Below are positions 13,552-17,196 of a stretch of DNA of 17,196 nucleotides, in pieces. How positions within the stretch are numbered: the first letter of the stretch is position 1; every line of letters begins with the position of its first letter. Origin of the DNA: CAMAVH01 sp035714115. GTDB taxonomy: Bacteria > Pseudomonadota > Alphaproteobacteria > SMXQ01. The translations under genes were made by a program, and so were the position numbers. The notes under the pieces are model-generated. The model was not told the origin of the DNA. It worked only from the letters and a program-made list of their open reading frames with translations, and did no database searches. The stretch spans positions 1 through 17,196 of the forward strand of contig DASTMO010000068.1 of the NCBI GenBank assembly GCA_035714115.1, read 5' to 3'.

Positions 13552-14685
13552 ATGGACAAGATCGATTACTACGAGCTGCTCGAATGCTCGCGCGACGCCG
13601 ATGGCGACACCATCAAGCGGGCCTACCGCAAGCTCGCCATGCAGCATCACCCTGACCGTAACCAGGGCGACGCCGAAGCCGAGCACAAGTTCAAAGAGAT
13701 CAACGAAGCCTACGACGTCCTGAAGGATCCGGAGAAGCGCGCCGCTTACGACCGCTATGGCCATGCCGCCTTCGAGCAAGGCGGCGGCGGGCGCGGCGCG
13801 GGCGACTTCGGCTTCGGCGGCTTCGCCGACATCTTCGACGAGATGTTCGGCGAGTTCACCGGCCGCCGCGGCGGCGGCGGCGCCAATGCGGCGACGCGCG
13901 GCGCGGACCTGCGCTACAATATGCAGATCACGCTGGAAGAAGCCTTCCACGGCCGCCAGACGACGATCAAGGTGCCGTCGAGCGAACCCTGCGGGGAATG
14001 CGAAGGCAGCGGCGCGGAAAAAGGCTCCAAGCCGATCACCTGCAACACTTGCCATGGCCGCGGCAAAGTCCGCGCCAGTCAGGGCTTCTTCACCATCGAG
14101 CGCGCCTGCCCGACCTGCCAGGGCGCCGGCCGCGTCATCGAAAAGCCTTGCCGTGCCTGCTCGGGCGCCGGCCGTGTGCGCCGCGAGAAGACGCTCTCGG
14201 TCAATATTCCCGCCGGCGTCGAGGAAGGCACGCGCATCCGCCTGACCGGCGAAGGCGAAGCGGGCCTGCGCGGCGGGCCGTCGGGCGATCTCTACATCTT
14301 CCTGTCGGTCGCGCCGCACCGTCTGTTCCAGCGCGACGGGGCGAACATCTATTGCCGTGTGCCGATCAGCATCACCACGGCGGCGCTGGGCGGCTCCTTC
14401 GAAGTGCCTTGTGTCGATGGCACCAAGGCGCGCGTTTCGGTGCCCGCCGGCACCCAGAGCGGCCACCAGTTCCGCCTGAAAGCCAAAGGCATGTCGGTGA
14501 TGCGCTCGGCGGCGCGCGGCGACATGTACATCCAGGCGGCTGTCGAGACGCCGATGAACCTGACGAAGAAGCAGAAAGAGCTGCTCGCCGAATTCGACAA
14601 GGCGGGCAAGCGCGAAGAAACCAATCCGGAAACGGAAGGCTTCTTCGCCAAGGTGCGCGAGCTGTGGAGCGACCTGCGCGAGTAG
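13552..14685 (+). CDS. dnaJ: Chaperone protein DnaJ (Hsp40, class I)
   Basis: DnaJ delivers unfolded proteins to DnaK and triggers its ATPase. The 377-residue cytosolic protein is a full class I Hsp40. It has a J domain (4-70) with the essential HPD at 33-35 and a Gly/Phe-rich linker (about 75-112, GGGGRGAGDFGFGGF). The zinc-binding centre has four CxxCxGxG repeats (Cys147/150, 164/167, 186/189, 200/203), and C-terminal substrate-binding beta-domains and a dimerisation end follow. The length equals the usual 375-380. It begins 72 bp after dnaK, and no promoter is seen in that gap, so it should share the dnaK message. The ATG has a weak ribosome site. Confidence 0.98.
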   Translation: MDKIDYYELLECSRDADGDTIKRAYRKLAMQHHPDRNQGDAEAEHKFKEINEAYDVLKDPEKRAAYDRYGHAAFEQGGGGRGAGDFGFGGFADIFDEMFGEFTGRRGGGGANAATRGADLRYNMQITLEEAFHGRQTTIKVPSSEPCGECEGSGAEKGSKPITCNTCHGRGKVRASQGFFTIERACPTCQGAGRVIEKPCRACSGAGRVRREKTLSVNIPAGVEEGTRIRLTGEGEAGLRGGPSGDLYIFLSVAPHRLFQRDGANIYCRVPISITTAALGGSFEVPCVDGTKARVSVPAGTQSGHQFRLKAKGMSVMRSAARGDMYIQAAVETPMNLTKKQKELLAEFDKAGKREETNPETEGFFAKVRELWSDLRE

Positions 14686-14704
14686 CGCCGGCGAGCGAGG
14701 GGAT

Positions 14705-15544
14705 GTGCCGCCGGAAACGCTTTATGGCCTGGTCCTCGCAGCCGCCGTCGCCCACGCGACCTGGAACGCTCTCTTAAAATCCTCCTCCGATCCGTTGTTG
14801 ATGATGGCGTCGATCCGCGCCGTCGGCTTGCTGTTCGGCCTTTCGCTGCTGCCCTTCGTGCCCTTTCCGAAAGCGGAGGTCTGGCCTTGGCTGCTGGCCT
14901 GCGCGGCGGCGCATTACGCTTACTACGCCCTGTTGCTGCGCTGTTATCGCCACGGCGACATGAGCCTGGTCTATCCGCTGGCGCGCGGCTCGGCGCCGCT
15001 GCTGCTCGCGGGTCTTTCGTTTCTCGCCATCGATGAGCGGCTCGGTCCGGGGCAAATCGCGGCGGTGGCGCTTACCTCGTCGGGCATCATGCTGCTGGCC
15101 TGCGGCAAGGGCCGCAACGGCCTCGCCACCTTGTTCGCCGCCGCTACCGCCTTGTCGATCGCCGGTTACTCCTTTCTCGGCGGCGTCGGCGTGCGGCTTG
15201 AAGGCGACGTCTGGGCCTTTCAGGTCTATCTGGAAATGCTGACCTCGGTGCCGATCCTCGCGGTGGCGGCGATGAAGCGCGGCAAAGCCGTCGCGCTCTT
15301 CGCCAGCGCCCATTGGGGCAAAGGCTTGTTCGCGGGCATCATCTCCACCGGCGGCTATTTCACCTATCAGCTCGCCGTCACCGTGCTGCCGCTCGCGCCG
15401 GTCGCCGCGTTGCGCGAAAGCAGCGCCATCTTCGGTGCGATCATCGGCACCGTGATCTTCAAGGAGGGCTTCGGCGCGTTGCGCCTCGTCGCCGCCGCGT
15501 TGGTGACGACCGGCATCGTCCTTCTGGGCTTTCTGTCGTTCTAG
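14705..15544 (+). CDS. EamA/DMT-family transporter
   Basis: The 279-residue protein is mostly hydrophobic, with about ten predicted membrane segments arranged as two EamA-like halves. The first half opens ETLYGLVLAAAVAHATWNALLK and contains YPLARGSAPLLLAGLSFLAIDE. The second half ends PVAALRESSAIFGAIIGTVIFKE followed by a last helix, the usual pattern of drug/metabolite transporters. It is an inner-membrane permease, probably an exporter of small metabolites; the substrate cannot be predicted. The start is GTG at 14705, with GAGGGG just before it, 19 bp after the dnaJ stop. dapB begins 41 bp downstream, so it probably lies on the same transcript. There is no sign that it differs in composition from its neighbours. 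Confidence 0.88.
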   Translation: MPPETLYGLVLAAAVAHATWNALLKSSSDPLLMMASIRAVGLLFGLSLLPFVPFPKAEVWPWLLACAAAHYAYYALLLRCYRHGDMSLVYPLARGSAPLLLAGLSFLAIDERLGPGQIAAVALTSSGIMLLACGKGRNGLATLFAAATALSIAGYSFLGGVGVRLEGDVWAFQVYLEMLTSVPILAVAAMKRGKAVALFASAHWGKGLFAGIISTGGYFTYQLAVTVLPLAPVAALRESSAIFGAIIGTVIFKEGFGALRLVAAALVTTGIVLLGFLSF

Positions 15545-15585
15545 TGCTTAAATCCCCGCCGTTTTCAGGCGAAGGGATAAATCCT

Positions 15586-16401
15586 ATGGATCCGTTGAAG
15601 ATCGGCATCGTCGGCGCCGCTGGGCGCATGGGCGCCATGCTCGTGCAGCAGGTGCGCGCCCAACCGGGCGACTGCCGCCTGATCGGCGCGACCGAACGCG
15701 TCGGCAGCCACGCCCTCGGCAAGGACGCTGGCCAGCTTGCCGGCGGCGAGCCGCTCGGCGTTTTGGTGACCGACGATCCGGTGGCTTTGTTTGCCGCCGC
15801 CGATGCGGTGATCGACTTCACCGCGCCGGCCGCCACCGTCGCTCATGCCGCGCTGGCGGCGCAGGGTAAGACCATCCATGTCATCGGCACCACGGGATTG
15901 GAAGCCGCGCATGATGCCGAGATCGCCAAGGCCGCGCGCCACACCGCCATCGTGCGCGCTGCGAATTTCTCGGTCGGCGTCAATCTGCTCGCCGGCTTGA
16001 CCAAGCGCGTCGCCGGTCTGCTCGGCGACGAGTTCGACATCGAGATCGTCGAGATGCATCACCGCCACAAAGTCGATGCGCCGTCCGGCACCGCGCTCAT
16101 GCTCGGCCAGGCGGCGGCGGCGGGCCGTCAGGTTAAGCTTGCCGATGTCGAGCAGCGCGGACGCGACGGCATCACCGGCGCGCGCAAGGCCGGCGACATC
16201 GGCTTCGCCAGTTTGCGCGGCGGCGACGTGGTCGGCGATCACACGGTGGTCTTCGCCGCGGACGGCGAACGCGTCGAACTGACGCACAAGGCCTCGGCGC
16301 GCCAGATCTTCGCGCGTGGCGCGGTGCGCGCCGCGATCTGGGGCCGCGGCAAAGCGCCGGGCCTTTACAGCATGCAGGATGTGCTCGGCTTCGCCGACTA
16401 G
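15586..16401 (+). CDS. dapB: 4-hydroxy-tetrahydrodipicolinate reductase
   Basis: DapB reduces 4-hydroxy-tetrahydrodipicolinate to tetrahydrodipicolinate with NAD(P)H, a step shared by lysine and meso-diaminopimelate synthesis, the latter needed for peptidoglycan. The 271-residue cytosolic protein has the Rossmann motif GIVGAAGRMG (7-16), VIDFTAP, HVIGTTGL, NFSVGVNLL and the catalytic block EMHHRHKVDAPSGTA with His158, His159 and Lys162. Length is typical. The ATG at 15586 has GAAGGG 9 nt upstream; a longer open frame to 15313 overlaps the transporter gene and is rejected. Its stop TAG shares CTAG with the stop of the converging MFS gene. Confidence 0.97.
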   Translation: MDPLKIGIVGAAGRMGAMLVQQVRAQPGDCRLIGATERVGSHALGKDAGQLAGGEPLGVLVTDDPVALFAAADAVIDFTAPAATVAHAALAAQGKTIHVIGTTGLEAAHDAEIAKAARHTAIVRAANFSVGVNLLAGLTKRVAGLLGDEFDIEIVEMHHRHKVDAPSGTALMLGQAAAAGRQVKLADVEQRGRDGITGARKAGDIGFASLRGGDVVGDHTVVFAADGERVELTHKASARQIFARGAVRAAIWGRGKAPGLYSMQDVLGFAD

Positions 16402-17196
16402 CGGTCCATTGATCTGCGGATCAGTCCGGCGGCAAGGCTGACGGCGGCGCCGATCGCTGCTGCGATGACGAACATCGTCACGATGTCGCCGCGCTCGAAC
16501 AGCGGTTTGAAAGCGGCCGTGCCGGCCGCGCCGCCGATGAACAAAGCCCCAGCGAACAAAGCCACGGCGCAGCCGCGCGCCTGTGGCGCGGCGGCGGTCG
16601 CCCAGACCTGCAGCGGCGCGTGCATGAACACCACCGCGCCGGCTGACAAGACCGACGCCAGCAGCACGCCGATCAGCGCCGGATCGACGGCGACCGCACC
16701 CCAGGCGGCGGTCAGCATCGCGCCGCCGAGCAGGATCGAGCGCCAGGTCGCGATATGGCGGCCGACTTTGCGAAACAGAATCGCCCAGAGCACGACGCTG
16801 ATGCCGTAAGTGCCGACCACCGCGCCGGCGAGCGAGGCGCGCGCGCCGCTGGCCAGCAGGGTCGGCGCGAGATAGGCGATGGCGCCGAACAATACCGTGC
16901 CTTCGATCAGCGCGATGACGGCGACGGAGATCACGGCGGGCGTGGTCAGTGCCACCTTGAGCGACACGAGAATCGGCGTCGTTTTGCCGCGTGATTCGGG
17001 CAGGCCGCGCAGCAGCAGGGCGCAGCCGAGCGGCACGATGCCGCCGACGATCATCGCGCCATGCCAGCCGACATGGTCGGTGGCGAAGCCGGCGGCCAGC
17101 ACGCCGAGCGCCGAACCGACCGCATAGGCCGCATTGAGGCTGGCGGCGACGCGCGGGCGCGCATCGGCGTCGAGCGCGTCGCCGATCCAGGCGATC
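16398..17196 (-). CDS. MFS transporter (partial, N-terminus cut)
   Basis: The frame is open from the right edge of the window to a TAG at 16400-16398, giving the last 265 residues of a membrane protein. The visible part begins IAWIGDALDADARPR, followed by a Gly-rich helix (LNAAYAVGSALGVLAAG) like the fourth and fifth membrane helices of the major facilitator superfamily. A central loop with RGLPESRGKTT follows, then about six more helices, so the protein is the second part of a 12-helix carrier. It resembles the Bcr/AraJ-like sugar and drug efflux group, but the substrate is unknown. A GTG at 17102 is internal, not the real start, since the frame continues upstream with MFS-like sequence. It converges on dapB with a 4-bp overlap. 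Confidence 0.85.
   Translation of the reverse strand, partial: IAWIGDALDADARPRVAASLNAAYAVGSALGVLAAGFATDHVGWHGAMIVGGIVPLGCALLLRGLPESRGKTTPILVSLKVALTTPAVISVAVIALIEGTVLFGAIAYLAPTLLASGARASLAGAVVGTYGISVVLWAILFRKVGRHIATWRSILLGGAMLTAAWGAVAVDPALIGVLLASVLSAGAVVFMHAPLQVWATAAAPQARGCAVALFAGALFIGGAAGTAAFKPLFERGDIVTMFVIAAAIGAAVSLAAGLIRRSMDR

Noticed and set aside
13504..14466. 320-codon minus-strand frame opposite dnaJ, and similar frames opposite grpE, hrcA and rsmI
   Set aside because: All lie within intact conserved genes, lack credible starts or domains, and reflect high GC at third codon positions.
15313..15585. N-terminal extension of DapB (362-codon frame)
   Set aside because: It overlaps the transporter gene in another frame and adds non-DapB sequence; the ATG at 15586 has a good ribosome site and the normal DapB N-terminus.
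1..17196. Mobile element, prophage, CRISPR array, toxin-antitoxin or defence island
   Set aside because: Every open stretch is accounted for by conserved housekeeping, envelope or transport genes; no integrase, transposase, repeat-spacer array or composition shift is visible.

Overview
This 17.2 kb window looks like an ordinary, densely packed chromosomal segment of a high-GC alphaproteobacterium. The family types and gene neighbourhoods (rph-rdgB-hemW next to hrcA-grpE; rsmI-yraN-gshB divergent from an LpoA-type lipoprotein; dnaKJ linked to dapB) fit that class. I cannot fix the order or genus from the sequence alone. Base composition and codon use look uniform from end to end. I see no insertion sequence, phage gene, CRISPR array, tRNA, rRNA or other sign of recent transfer, and no broken gene. 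No stretch longer than about 210 bp lacks a gene; the longest gap is 11321-11526, between grpE and dnaK.

Left block (1-4980, all minus strand, read right to left): rsmI (rRNA methyltransferase), yraN (overlapping rsmI by 4 bp), a dual-BON lipoprotein, a SirB1/UPF0162 protein, gshB (glutathione synthetase), and a membrane-anchored endonuclease/exonuclease/phosphatase protein cut by the window start. Diverging from rsmI across only 17 bp is a penicillin-binding-protein-activator lipoprotein (LpoA/LppC family, 4998-6362, plus). The set LpoA + YraN + RsmI + dual-BON lipoprotein resembles the enterobacterial yraL-yraM-yraN-yraP neighbourhood, which makes the BON protein a DolP candidate.

Middle block (6359-9376, minus): rph and rdgB in tandem, then a small exported Ala/Lys-rich protein with its own strong intrinsic terminator, then hemW. 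hemW ends tail-to-tail with the LpoA gene, sharing a CTAG.

Right block (9509-16401, plus): the heat-shock cluster hrcA-grpE-dnaK-dnaJ, followed closely by an EamA-family transporter and dapB (lysine/diaminopimelate synthesis). A partial MFS transporter (minus) converges on dapB, again sharing a CTAG stop, and runs off the right edge. HrcA represses chaperonin operons; GrpE, DnaJ and DnaK form one folding machine. I see heat-shock (sigma-32) style promoter candidates before grpE and before dnaK, and a housekeeping promoter so close to the hrcA start codon that the mRNA may be leaderless.

I found no convincing undescribed multi-gene system. The points worth a second look are regulatory or architectural: candidate leaderless starts at hrcA and hemW, a possible 13-codon reading frame and long-range hairpin between dnaK and dnaJ, a leader that could hide the ribosome site of the small exported protein, GTTTAC repeats upstream of the LpoA gene, and two convergent pairs that share CTAG stops.
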